Shown here piece after piece: positions 24,886 to 32,994 of a stretch of DNA of 43,276 bases. The translations under genes were made by a program, and so were the position numbers. Within the stretch, counting starts at the first letter, position 1; each line of letters starts with the position of its first letter. The notes under the pieces are model-generated. The model worked only from the letters and a program-made list of their open reading frames with translations. It searched no databases and was not told where the DNA came from. The stretch comes from Micavibrio sp. (lineage in GTDB: Bacteria; Pseudomonadota; Alphaproteobacteria; Micavibrionales; Micavibrionaceae): assembly GCA_030824805.1 (NCBI GenBank), contig JAPJRC010000010.1:1-43276 (forward strand), in the 5' to 3' direction.

Positions 24886-26166
24886 ATGTCAAAAACTAAA
24901 GCCTTTTCACAAAACAATTCCAGCGGCCTGAACGATCTCGCGGTCATGCGAAAAATTCCAACGGTCATGCAGATTATCCCTTCGCTCGGCGCCGGCGGCG
25001 CGGAACAGGGGTGTATAGATGTCGCGGCGGAGCTCGTTAAATCCGGTGCGAAATCGATTGTCGTCTGCAATGGCGGTCACCGTATTCCCGAACTTCTGCG
25101 CGGCGGCACGACACACATCAATCTGCCGGTAGATTCCAAAAATCCGTTCGTGATGTGGCGCAATATCGCGCGCCTGCGCAAATTGATCCGCGAACACGAC
25201 GTCGACATAGTGCACGCAAGATCACGCGCGCCGGCGTGGTCCGCGTGGAAATCCGTTGAAGGCACCAAGGCGAAATTCATGACGACCTGCCACGCGCCAT
25301 TCAACATCTCCGGCAGCGCCAAGAAATTTTACAATTCTTCCATCGCGCGCGGCGAGCGCGTCATCGCCATCTCGAATTACGTGCGGGAATACCTACTGAG
25401 CAATTACCAGATCGAAGACCGTAACATCCGCGTTATCCATCGCGGCGTAGCGATAGAGAAATTCCACCCCGGCTCCGTTGCACCGACACACCTGATTAAA
25501 CTTACGAAAGAGTGGCGCCTGCCGGATGGCTGCACCATTGTCATGATGCCGGGCCGCCTCACACGCTGGAAAGGTTCGCTCGTTCTGATAGACGCCATGG
25601 CAAAACTCAAACGCGATGATGTGTTCTGCGTACTTCTCGGCGATGATCAGGGACGCTCGGAATTCCGTGCCGAGGTCGAAAACGCCATTAAAGAAAAAGG
25701 TCTGGAAGGGCGCATCCGCATCGTCGGCCATTGCAGCGATATGCCGGCGGCCTACATGCTCGCCAATGTTGTTGTGTCGGCCTCGACCGATCCGGAAGGA
25801 TTCGGGCGTATTCCGATCGAAGCGCAGGCGATGGGCCGCATGATTGTGGCCACCAACCATGGCGGTGCCAAAGAAACCATTATTCCCGGTGAGACAGGCT
25901 GGCTGGTAGAGCCAGGCAACGCGGAAGAACTGGCCAAGGCGATCGGTGAGGCGCTGGACCTGGACCCCGAGCGTCGGGCGATTATGGCCTCCCACGCCAT
26001 GGTGCATATCGCTGATAATTTCACGCGCTCGCGTATGGTAGACGAGACGATGGATGTCTATGCTGAATTGCTCCAGGAAAAATTCACGGGTGTCCGACGT
26101 GATCCTGTGCCGCAGGCACCAATGGTGATGGCTGCGGAACCGGAATTGAAGCAGGCAGCGGAATGA
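24886..26166 (+). CDS. GT4-family glycosyltransferase
   Basis: The 426-residue protein is a GT-B glycosyltransferase: N-terminal acceptor domain with MQIIPSLGAGGAEQGCIDVA (about 26-45), and a C-terminal donor domain with MMPGRLTRWKGSLVLIDAM and the signature DPEGFGRIPIEAQAMGRMIV (EX7E-type). It most likely transfers a sugar from an NDP-sugar to a lipid-linked acceptor in surface polysaccharide or LPS core synthesis. ATG 24886 has a poor ribosome site; the conserved domain starts near residue 22, so an internal start cannot be excluded. It overlaps the GT9 gene by 4 bases. Confidence 0.9.
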   Translation: MSKTKAFSQNNSSGLNDLAVMRKIPTVMQIIPSLGAGGAEQGCIDVAAELVKSGAKSIVVCNGGHRIPELLRGGTTHINLPVDSKNPFVMWRNIARLRKLIREHDVDIVHARSRAPAWSAWKSVEGTKAKFMTTCHAPFNISGSAKKFYNSSIARGERVIAISNYVREYLLSNYQIEDRNIRVIHRGVAIEKFHPGSVAPTHLIKLTKEWRLPDGCTIVMMPGRLTRWKGSLVLIDAMAKLKRDDVFCVLLGDDQGRSEFRAEVENAIKEKGLEGRIRIVGHCSDMPAAYMLANVVVSASTDPEGFGRIPIEAQAMGRMIVATNHGGAKETIIPGETGWLVEPGNAEELAKAIGEALDLDPERRAIMASHAMVHIADNFTRSRMVDETMDVYAELLQEKFTGVRRDPVPQAPMVMAAEPELKQAAE

Positions 26167-27101
26167 ATGCATCCGCACAGAAGCGCATTCTTGTTATAAA
26201 GCTTGGCGCGCTCGGAGATTTCATACAAGCCCTAGGCCCCATGGCGGCCATACGCCGTCATCACGCGGATGCGCATATTACACTGCTGACCACAAAAGCT
26301 TTCGAGACGCTCGCGCGCGCTTGCGGGTATTTTGACGATGTGTGGCTTGACAGCCGCCCGAAGTGGCATGATGTCAAAGGATGGCTTGCCCTTCGCGCGC
26401 GCTTCAACGATGGCTCCTTTGTCCGTGTCTACGATTTGCAGAACAATGACCGCACATCTTGCTATCTGAAGCTTTTTTCTCCGCGGCCCGAGTGGGTCGG
26501 CGTCGCTAAGGGCGCAAGCCATCGCAACACTTCCTCTGAAAGAACCAAAGGCAACGCATTCGACGGGCATGTGCAGACGCTAGCGCTGGCGGACGTTAAA
26601 GATGTGAGCGTTGACAGGCTGGATTGGATGACCGGCGCGCAAGATTTTGAACTGCAAACGCCATACGTTCTTGTGGTTCCCGGCTCTGCCCCATCCAGAC
26701 CGGAAAAGCGCTGGCCGCAAGATTGTTATGCCGGCCTTTGCAAAACGCTCGTCGAACACGGTTACACACCCGTACTTATCGGCACAAGGGATGAACAGGA
26801 AACTTTGTCCGCAATACAGGCTTCCGTCCCGCAGGTTGTTAATCTTTGTGGCCAGACAAAGTTGACGGACATTCCCGCGCTGGCGCGCTCCGCATATGGC
26901 GCGATCGGAAATGACACCGGCCCGATGCACTTGATCGCACCGACGGGTTGCGCATCGATCATCCTGTTCTCGAAAGCCAGCAACCCTAAACGACACGCGC
27001 CTTTGGGCCAGCATGTTATCACAATGCAGAAACCGGATTTGTCGAACTTATCTGTCGATGAGGTTTGGAAAATTTTCGAGCTTCAGCACGCGCCGTCATA
27101 A
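26163..27101 (+). CDS. GT9-family glycosyltransferase (heptosyltransferase-like)
   Basis: The 312-residue protein shows the heptosyltransferase pattern: RILVIKLGALGDFIQALGPM (8-27), a donor-site block VVPGSAPSRPEKRWPQDCYA and GNDTGPMHLIAPTGC. WaaC/WaaF/WaaQ-type enzymes add ADP-heptose to the LPS inner core; which step this one performs cannot be told. Its ATG overlaps the GT4 stop (ATGA), so the two sugars are probably added in the same pathway. Its last 19 bases overlap the 3' end of the convergent ArsR gene. Confidence 0.9.
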   Translation: MNASAQKRILVIKLGALGDFIQALGPMAAIRRHHADAHITLLTTKAFETLARACGYFDDVWLDSRPKWHDVKGWLALRARFNDGSFVRVYDLQNNDRTSCYLKLFSPRPEWVGVAKGASHRNTSSERTKGNAFDGHVQTLALADVKDVSVDRLDWMTGAQDFELQTPYVLVVPGSAPSRPEKRWPQDCYAGLCKTLVEHGYTPVLIGTRDEQETLSAIQASVPQVVNLCGQTKLTDIPALARSAYGAIGNDTGPMHLIAPTGCASIILFSKASNPKRHAPLGQHVITMQKPDLSNLSVDEVWKIFELQHAPS

Positions 27102-27382
27102 AGCGTGGACAAGCATTCCAGAAGCTTGGGCACGGACGGATCTTTAATGGAATAGTAAATAGTTTGCGCTTCACGGCGTGTGTCGACGATACCGTCACGG
27201 CGCAAACGCGCGAGATGTTGAGAAAGCGCGGACTGGCTCAGTCCAATAAATTGCTCGAGGTCGCCGACATTTTTTTCGCCCTTGCACAGTATGCAGACGA
27301 TCATCAGGCGTTTTTCATTGGCAAGTGCCTTCAGCAGGGCTGAAGCCTTTTCCGTGTGTTCTTCCAGTTTTAACAATTCCAT
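27083..27382 (-). CDS. ArsR-family transcriptional regulator (YgaV/BigR/SqrR-like)
   Basis: The 99-residue winged-helix repressor has HTH segment FIGLSQSALSQHLARLRRDG (45-64) and wing DTRREAQTIYYSI (67-79). It lacks the ELCVCDL metal site of ArsR/SmtB. It has Cys30 and Cys33 in LMIVCILCKGE, Cys90, and a C-terminal Cys99. In the BigR/SqrR/YgaV group a Cys in this helix (LMxxC) and one near the C-terminus form a redox or polysulfide-responsive pair; here the second Cys is the last residue. Effector unknown. The gene's upstream region is AT-rich with TGCAA boxes. It overlaps the GT9 gene by 19 bp at the 3' ends. Confidence 0.88.
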   Translation of the reverse strand: MELLKLEEHTEKASALLKALANEKRLMIVCILCKGEKNVGDLEQFIGLSQSALSQHLARLRRDGIVDTRREAQTIYYSIKDPSVPKLLECLSTLYDGAC

Positions 27383-27476
27383 GCAGAGACCGTTCCCCTT
27401 AGAACGTCTTAAAGTATAACAACTATAAGTAATATGTTCGTTTCAATAAAAGTTCTTACACAAGCTTAAAAACGCC

Positions 27477-27525
27477 AGTTTGCAAGGTATTTCTTATAAG
27501 ATTATAATAATATAAGTTGCAAACT
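27477..27525. repeat. interrupted inverted repeat upstream of the ArsR gene
   Basis: Outer arms AGTTTGCAA (27477-27485) and TTGCAAACT (27517-27525) form a perfect 9-bp inverted repeat. Inner arms CTTATA (27493-27498) and TATAAG (27511-27516) add 6 bp. It lies about 95-140 bases upstream of the ArsR start in a 234-bp AT-rich gap (27383-27616). Two more TGCAA boxes follow at 27570-27574 and 27582-27586. Possible operator sites. Confidence 0.45.
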
Positions 27526-27616
27526 TAGAAATAAATGACCTACTTTTAAGAATTAATCAATCACCTATCTGCAATATTTTTTGCAACGCATGTCTTATTA
27601 TTTCTTAACATGTATA

Positions 27617-28396
27617 TTAGGACTTTGCAGGCAACCATCGCAGTACACGCTGGCATAGCCCGTCAGGCAGAGTCGCTAACAGCCAGGACGATAAATGAAC
27701 GGGGATGGGAAATGCAATTCGTCCCACATTCTTCGCCAGTTTATTTGCTATAATATTAGCTGCTTTTTCCGCACTCATCAAGAACGGCATGGGAAAGTCG
27801 TTGGCAGCAGTGATTCGCGAGGTCACAAAGCCAGGACAAATCACATTAACCACGATGCCGCTTTCACGCAAAGAACCACGCAAAGCCTCTCCGTAAAACC
27901 GGACCGCTCCTTTTGAGGCTGAATAAGCAGGCGCACCTGGAAACCCTCTGTAAGCGGCCAGCGAAGCCATGAAGGCAATTTGTCCACGTCCTCTGGAAAT
28001 CATTCGTGGAATGATGGGCCCTACCGTGTTGAGAACACCCGTCAGATTTACATCGAATATGTGGCGTGCCTGTTCCACCGGCTCACCATTCATAACACCG
28101 CCCGTGCCGCCAGAAACACCGGCGTTGGCGATAACAAGATCAAGAGGACGCTGTTCGTCCACATCGTTGATCCAATCCTCCATCCGGCCTTGCTGGGTAA
28201 CATCCAGAACCGCGAGATCCACATCCGCGCCTTTTGCCCGGCAGGCATCGCCCACAGCGATAAGGCGTTCTTCATTGCGTCCCGATAATGCAAGAAATAC
28301 GCCCTGTGCCGCATAATGAAGCGCCAGCGCTTCGCCGATACCGCTGGACGCGCCGGTGATGAGAATGGATTTCGGATTTTTCAACGTATCTTGCAT
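27617..28396 (-). CDS. short-chain dehydrogenase/reductase
   Basis: The 259-residue classical SDR has the cofactor motif TGASSGIGEA (14-23), acidic/Arg selectivity region SGRNEERL, structural motif ANAGVSGG and the catalytic Ser (FMASLAAYRG) with YSASK. It belongs to the group of broad-specificity NADP-dependent reductases; a hydrophobic C-terminal stretch (LSSWLLATLPDGL) may touch the membrane. Substrate unknown. AGGGTT lies about 8 bases before the ATG. It is divergent from gmk with 97 bp between them. Confidence 0.88.
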   Translation of the reverse strand: MQDTLKNPKSILITGASSGIGEALALHYAAQGVFLALSGRNEERLIAVGDACRAKGADVDLAVLDVTQQGRMEDWINDVDEQRPLDLVIANAGVSGGTGGVMNGEPVEQARHIFDVNLTGVLNTVGPIIPRMISRGRGQIAFMASLAAYRGFPGAPAYSASKGAVRFYGEALRGSLRESGIVVNVICPGFVTSRITAANDFPMPFLMSAEKAANIIANKLAKNVGRIAFPIPVHLSSWLLATLPDGLCQRVLRWLPAKS

Positions 28397-28482
28397 GGCG
28401 CAACCCTATCATCCCTTGGGTAAAACACAAATGCGGGCTTTGCAGGCGGGATTCATGCCGCTAAGATGGCCCGAACAAAAGG

Positions 28483-28488
28483 TATAAT
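28483..28488 (+). promoter_or_regulatory. -10 box placing gmk transcription start at or next to its start codon
   Basis: A perfect TATAAT ends 5 bases before the gmk ATG at 28494. Transcription from it would start within a few bases of the A of ATG, giving a leaderless or nearly leaderless message. No good -35 hexamer is visible (28459-28466). Confidence 0.45.
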
Positions 28489-28493
28489 AGTTT

Positions 28494-29129
28494 ATGGACA
28501 CGCCTCTCCAGCGCCGCGGCCTGATGTTCGTTCTGTCTTCGCCATCGGGCGCCGGCAAAACCACCATCACGCGCGCACTGCTCAAGAACAATCAGGATCT
28601 GGAAATTTCGATTTCCGCAACGACACGGCAACGCCGTCCCGGTGAAGTCGACGGGCAGGATTATTATTTCGTCGATATTCCAGAATTCAATGCAATGGTT
28701 GGAAACGGTGAAATGCTTGAGCACGCCAAAGTCTTCAACAATTACTACGGCACGCCCCGCCTGCCTGTAGAGGAAGCGCTCAGCCGCGGCAACGACGTTA
28801 TATTCGACATCGACTGGCAGGGCACGCAACAGCTGCGCGAAATCGCGCGAGACGATCTGGTCACCGTATTTATCCTGCCGCCGAACGCAAAGGAACTGGA
28901 ACGCCGCCTCCGCGCCCGCGCGCAGGATCCGGAAGAAACAATCCGTCACCGCATGGACAAGGCGTCTGATGAAATGACGCACTATTCGGAATATGACTAT
29001 GTCCTGATCAACAACAATGTTGAGATGGCAATCCAGCAGGCGCAGCATATTCTGGATTCAGAACGCCTGAAACGTCACCGCCTTGTGGGCCTTTCGGAAT
29101 TCGTTCGCGGTCTTAAGGACGGGCTCTAG
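28494..29129 (+). CDS. gmk: guanylate kinase
   Basis: Gmk phosphorylates GMP to GDP with ATP in the cytoplasm. The 211-residue protein has the P-loop SSPSGAGKTT (15-24), GMP-binding residues in SATTRQRRPGEVDGQDYYF (40s-50s), the EHAKVFNNYYGTP segment, and the lid RARAQDPEETIRHRM. Length and motifs are fully typical. The RRGLM block just before the P-loop is conserved, supporting ATG 28494 over ATG 28524. There is no close ribosome site (AAAAGG is 12 bases away). Its 3' end overlaps convergent rsmA by 17 bp. Confidence 0.96.
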   Translation: MDTPLQRRGLMFVLSSPSGAGKTTITRALLKNNQDLEISISATTRQRRPGEVDGQDYYFVDIPEFNAMVGNGEMLEHAKVFNNYYGTPRLPVEEALSRGNDVIFDIDWQGTQQLREIARDDLVTVFILPPNAKELERRLRARAQDPEETIRHRMDKASDEMTHYSEYDYVLINNNVEMAIQQAQHILDSERLKRHRLVGLSEFVRGLKDGL

Positions 29130-29979
29130 TAGCGCAAAAGCCAAGCTTGATAAAATCACCTATGCTAAGCTCTTCTGCGCGCGCTTCTTCGCGCAGACCG
29201 CATTCTTCAACGAACGGCATATACTCTTTCAACGATCCGCGGATCATCTTGCGGCGCTGACCGAAAGCGGCGGCGGTGATTTTTTCCATCATCTCGAATG
29301 AGGGCTGTTCGCCCGATGGCGCACGCGGCACCATACGTACAATCGATGATGTGATTTTCGGCGGCGGCGTAAAAGCGGATGCAGGCACATCGAACATGAT
29401 CTTTGCCTCGCATAGCCACTGGCACAGGATGGATAACCGTCCATACGCTTTTGTCGACGGTTTTGCGACGATGCGCTGTGCAACTTCCTTTTGAAACATC
29501 AGCACAAGCTCACGGTACAAGGCCGGCTGGTTATAAATTTGCTCCATCCATCCGGTCAGAAGCGGCGTGGCGATATTATAAGGCAGATTGGCGACAATCA
29601 CATAAGGCGGTTCTGCTCCGAATTGTGCGGCAAGCGCCGGCAGATCGGCGTGCAGCGCATCGGCCTGCACAATCTCCAGAACACCGTTCGATGCCTCTTT
29701 TAGACCCTGCAGCGCGCCTATGGCACGGGGATCGTATTCTATGGCGATAACTTTTGAAGCACCCGATGCCACCAATGCGCGCGTCAGGCCGCCGGGACCC
29801 GGGCCGATTTCGAAAACCGTTAGGCCTTGGAGCTTGCCTGCGGCACGGGCGATTTTTGCGGTGAGGTTAAGATCAAGCAGGAAATTCTGCCCCAATGATT
29901 TTTCGGCACGAAGATCGTGCTCACGTATCACATCGCGAAGCGGCGGCAGGGCTGCAATCGTGTCGGCGATATCAGACAC
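29113..29979 (-). CDS. rsmA: 16S rRNA dimethyladenosine transferase
   Basis: RsmA (KsgA) dimethylates A1518 and A1519 in helix 45 of 16S rRNA late in 30S assembly. The 288-residue protein has the N-terminal KSLGQNFLLD (27-36), SAM motif EIGPGPGGLTRAL, acidic IAIEYD, and catalytic NLPYNIATPLL (about 131-141). The Lys-Leu-Gly-Phe-like C-terminal part SIGDFIKLGF is typical. It starts inside the last 8 bases of surA, so it is translated from the same message. pdxA, which often sits between surA and rsmA, is absent. Confidence 0.95.
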   Translation of the reverse strand: MSDIADTIAALPPLRDVIREHDLRAEKSLGQNFLLDLNLTAKIARAAGKLQGLTVFEIGPGPGGLTRALVASGASKVIAIEYDPRAIGALQGLKEASNGVLEIVQADALHADLPALAAQFGAEPPYVIVANLPYNIATPLLTGWMEQIYNQPALYRELVLMFQKEVAQRIVAKPSTKAYGRLSILCQWLCEAKIMFDVPASAFTPPPKITSSIVRMVPRAPSGEQPSFEMMEKITAAAFGQRRKMIRGSLKEYMPFVEECGLREEARAEELSIGDFIKLGFCATRARP

Positions 29980-30919
29980 GGCGATCGATAAACGCAGCGG
30001 ATTTCAAATCAAGCAACGTTCTTTGCTGCAGACGGTCAAGGCGCTCGAACCCGATCTGGTTGGTCAAATCGTCGCGCGGCGGAATGGATTCTTCTGTCAA
30101 TGTGCGCTTCTTTTGCAGATATAAAAGATAAATGCCGCCCTGCGTGTTGATGGGATCACTCACCTGTCCTTCTTCCATCGAAAGAAGAACCTTGTCGAGA
30201 TCGCTCGCCAGAAGGCCCGCCTGAATCCAGCCCAGGCTGCCCCCGTTTTCAGCACCCGCCGCTTTTGAGAATTGTGCGGCGACAGGGCCAAACGGCGCTT
30301 TCTTCGCTTGCAGTTCTTTGGCCATACGCCCTGCAAACTGGATCGTTTCCGCATTGCGTTTGGCATTGTCCAGCGGCAGATAAATTTGCGAGACAAGATA
30401 TTCGGTCTGACCGATCTTGCTCTTCATACGCTCGAGACGGACATTCACATCCGTTTCGCTGACATCGACGCGGCGGTGAAGAATTTCTTTCACCACCTTG
30501 TTCCACGCTAGCTGCGCCTTGATCTGCGATAGCAATGTCGCCGCAGGCACGCCGCTCTTTTCCAGCAGCATTTTGAATTGTTCCGGCTCATACTTGTTTT
30601 GTTCAGCGATTGTTTTTAGACCGTCCTGAACTTCTTCGTCGCTGACATCCAGCTTGTTGCGGCGCGCTTCCTGCATTTTAAGCTGCTCTTCGATCAAGCC
30701 TTCGACAACCTGCGGCAGGATTTTCGAGCGGATTTCCGCATTGCCCGGCAAACCGGATGAAACCATGACAAGACGCATGCGCGCTTCGACATCGGCCATC
30801 GAGATGGCTTCGTCGTTTACCACAGCGGCAATGCCTGCGACCGCATCGGCGGCGCGTGCGGGCACAGCCGAAAACGATGCAAAGATTGCCAGGGTTATTG
30901 CGAGAATATTCTTCATCAT
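29972..30919 (-). CDS. surA: SurA-like periplasmic peptidyl-prolyl isomerase/chaperone
   Basis: SurA escorts outer-membrane proteins across the periplasm. The 315-residue protein has a signal peptide (MKNILAITLAIFASFSAVP, cut after ARA before ADAV), a SurA_N domain (about 28-150; VNDEAISMADVEARMRL), and one parvulin PpiC domain (about 165-270; LVSQIYLPL, FAGRMAKELQ, GGSLGWIQAGLL, PINTQGGIYLLYL). It is shorter than E. coli SurA (428), having a single parvulin domain as in many alphaproteobacteria. Start codons ATG 30919 and ATG 30916 are both possible; an upstream TTG (30928) is less likely. Overlaps rsmA by 8 bp. Confidence 0.87.
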   Translation of the reverse strand: MMKNILAITLAIFASFSAVPARAADAVAGIAAVVNDEAISMADVEARMRLVMVSSGLPGNAEIRSKILPQVVEGLIEEQLKMQEARRNKLDVSDEEVQDGLKTIAEQNKYEPEQFKMLLEKSGVPAATLLSQIKAQLAWNKVVKEILHRRVDVSETDVNVRLERMKSKIGQTEYLVSQIYLPLDNAKRNAETIQFAGRMAKELQAKKAPFGPVAAQFSKAAGAENGGSLGWIQAGLLASDLDKVLLSMEEGQVSDPINTQGGIYLLYLQKKRTLTEESIPPRDDLTNQIGFERLDRLQQRTLLDLKSAAFIDRRV

Positions 30920-30961
30920 ACTATCCAATCGTTCGTAGTATTCAGCCGCTTTGGGGCTATT

Positions 30962-31918
30962 TTATGCTCTTTTCTTGTCGCCGAAACGGCCACCGGGCTT
31001 GAAACGTGCAAGATAGGTCGGAAGAACGACATCAAGGCTGGTCGGACTGACACCCAGATCCGCCAGCGTGTTCGCGCCATTCGAGACAACATTGTCGGTT
31101 TTGAGCGATTCAACCTGATCCGCCGTCAATGGCGGCTTGGGCAACAGACCCATAAAGCAGCCTTGTATTTTTGCAACACCCCATGGCAAGGAAACCAGCA
31201 TGCGTTTACGCCCTGTTTCTGCAAACAGACGCTCGTACATCTGGCGGAAGCTGAGCACATCGGGGCCTCCGAGCTCATATGTCTTTCCTTGGGTCTCCGG
31301 CTTTGCTATCGCGCTCATGACGGAATCGGCAATGTCGCCGACATAGACGGGCTGGAACTTCGTGTGGCCGCCGCCGATAAGCGGCAATGCGGGCAGAACC
31401 GTGGAAAGACGACCAAACATATTGAAGAAATCATCCTCGGGGCCGAAAACAACGCTGGGACGCAGGATGGTGGCTTTTGGAAAATTTTCCAGAACCGCCA
31501 GTTCGCCGTTCAATTTTGATTTTCCGTATTTTGATTCGGATTCATCGCAGCCCAGCGCCGAGATATGGATGAAGCGTTCGACTTTTTCTGCCGCGCAAGC
31601 TTTGGCTATGGCGCGCGGCAACTCGGTGTGAATGCGAATGAAGCTCGATTTTCCTTTTTCAAAAAGGATTCCAACGCTGTTTATGACGACTTCGCATCCC
31701 TGCACGGCGGCGCGGATGCTGGCTTCGTCACCCGGTGCGCAAGCAAACGGCACAATCTGGCCGACATTTCCGCATGTTTTAAGGAAAAAGGCTTTTTCCG
31801 GCACACGGGTTGCCACCTTTACAGTGTAACCGGCTATGGCCAGTTCGCGCACGATCTGGCGGCCTATAAAGCCCGTACCACCAAAAACGCAGGCCATTTT
31901 GTAAGAATCTGTTCTCAT
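30962..31918 (-). CDS. complex I NDUFA9-type NAD(P)-binding protein (atypical extended SDR)
   Basis: The 318-residue protein has the N-terminal dinucleotide motif CVFGGTGFIGRQIVREL, a SVGILFEKGKSSF segment, ISALGCDESESKYGKSKLNGE (the SDR YxxxK as YGKSK) and ILRPSVVFGPEDDFFNMF. These are typical of the NDUFA9 family, which in mitochondria is an accessory subunit of respiratory complex I with bound NADPH. In alphaproteobacteria such proteins are often free-standing; role here is inferred. An in-frame TTG 12 bases earlier is possible. The ribosome site is weak. It lies 42 bp upstream of surA on the same strand. Confidence 0.85.
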   Translation of the reverse strand: MRTDSYKMACVFGGTGFIGRQIVRELAIAGYTVKVATRVPEKAFFLKTCGNVGQIVPFACAPGDEASIRAAVQGCEVVINSVGILFEKGKSSFIRIHTELPRAIAKACAAEKVERFIHISALGCDESESKYGKSKLNGELAVLENFPKATILRPSVVFGPEDDFFNMFGRLSTVLPALPLIGGGHTKFQPVYVGDIADSVMSAIAKPETQGKTYELGGPDVLSFRQMYERLFAETGRKRMLVSLPWGVAKIQGCFMGLLPKPPLTADQVESLKTDNVVSNGANTLADLGVSPTSLDVVLPTYLARFKPGGRFGDKKRA

Positions 31919-32010
31919 AGTTACTGTCAATTCGTTATATTTTCGTCAGAGCCACAAAAGGGCCCATTTCCAAACATGATTTTTAGCGTGTTTTCTGGCA
32001 CAATAAAACA

Positions 32011-32994
32011 ATGACTTGTTTTTCCATACAAAAATCTTTCTTCCTTGTCCTCCTTTTGGCCCTGTTTTCAGCGGCGCCATTTGTGGCAGCCGCGCAGGAT
32101 CACTCAAGACGGGCAGCGGGCGCTAACATACCAATGTCGCCCGAAGAAAAAAAAGCGGAGCGCTTTGTGAAGGTCGATTCGCCGATTGTGATAGAACTTT
32201 TCACAGCGTCGGATTGCAGCGCGTGCATTTTCGCCGACCGCATCCTGTATGACGCGATGAAAGACAAGCAGGTCATTGCGCTCTCCTGTCACATCAAAGA
32301 TTCGACTTCTATGAGCGATGATGGAAAAGAGGATGGAAAAGTGACGGATGGCCCAATGGATCCATGCGTATTCCGCCACTGGACCTTTGCCGCAGGACGC
32401 AGCAATGAAGACGTCACGCTTGCCATCCCGGCCTTTTATTTTAATGGCCAGGATTTTACGCAGGGTGAGGATATGAATGTCTTCAACACAACGCTGCACA
32501 ATTATCACTACAGCTATCTCAACCAATCGCTCGAAGCGATGATGCGATGGAAGGATAAGAACACGATCTCTATCCACTTGCCGCAGGCACGCAAGGAAAG
32601 CGGCAAGGTCAACGCAAGCGTCTGGCTCGTACGCTATAAAGACATGGCGGTCGAACGCATGGATCAGGGCGTGAACAAAGGCCGCGTTCTACGGTTCAGC
32701 AACATCGTTCAGGATATAACCCATATCGCAAAATGGCACGGCAACGTGCGTGTGATAGATGTGGATGTTAATCCGCCACAGGGGGGCAAGGAACGCGGCG
32801 GATATGTCGTCCTTGTCGCGCCCATGCTGGGGATGCCCTACATGGCCGCCGGCAAACTGGTTGATTATCCTGTCGCGGCGGACATTGAAGAAGAGGCTGA
32901 AAAGCGCGCCCGTGCGAAAGCTGCCACAGAGGGCAAGTTGCAGGCTGTGCCGGCGGAGAATATGCCGGCCAACGCGGTACCAGAGCCAAGATAA
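32011..32994 (+). CDS. exported DUF1223-like thioredoxin-fold protein
   Basis: The 327-residue protein has a signal peptide (hydrophobic 8-27, cut after AAA before QDHS) and then the DUF1223 hallmark VIELFTASDCSACIFADRIL, a thioredoxin-like strand with a CSAC motif. The next family segment, usually a Phe-His-Val-Asp-Tyr-Trp type stretch, is replaced by ALSCHIKDSTS and DPCVFRHW, adding two Cys. AIPAFYFNGQ matches the VPTxVVNG-like block. It probably acts in the periplasm; redox function is inferred. The C-terminal 45 residues are Ala/Glu/Lys-rich. It abuts the convergent uvrD gene (no gap). Confidence 0.78.
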   Translation: MTCFSIQKSFFLVLLLALFSAAPFVAAAQDHSRRAAGANIPMSPEEKKAERFVKVDSPIVIELFTASDCSACIFADRILYDAMKDKQVIALSCHIKDSTSMSDDGKEDGKVTDGPMDPCVFRHWTFAAGRSNEDVTLAIPAFYFNGQDFTQGEDMNVFNTTLHNYHYSYLNQSLEAMMRWKDKNTISIHLPQARKESGKVNASVWLVRYKDMAVERMDQGVNKGRVLRFSNIVQDITHIAKWHGNVRVIDVDVNPPQGGKERGGYVVLVAPMLGMPYMAAGKLVDYPVAADIEEEAEKRARAKAATEGKLQAVPAENMPANAVPEPR

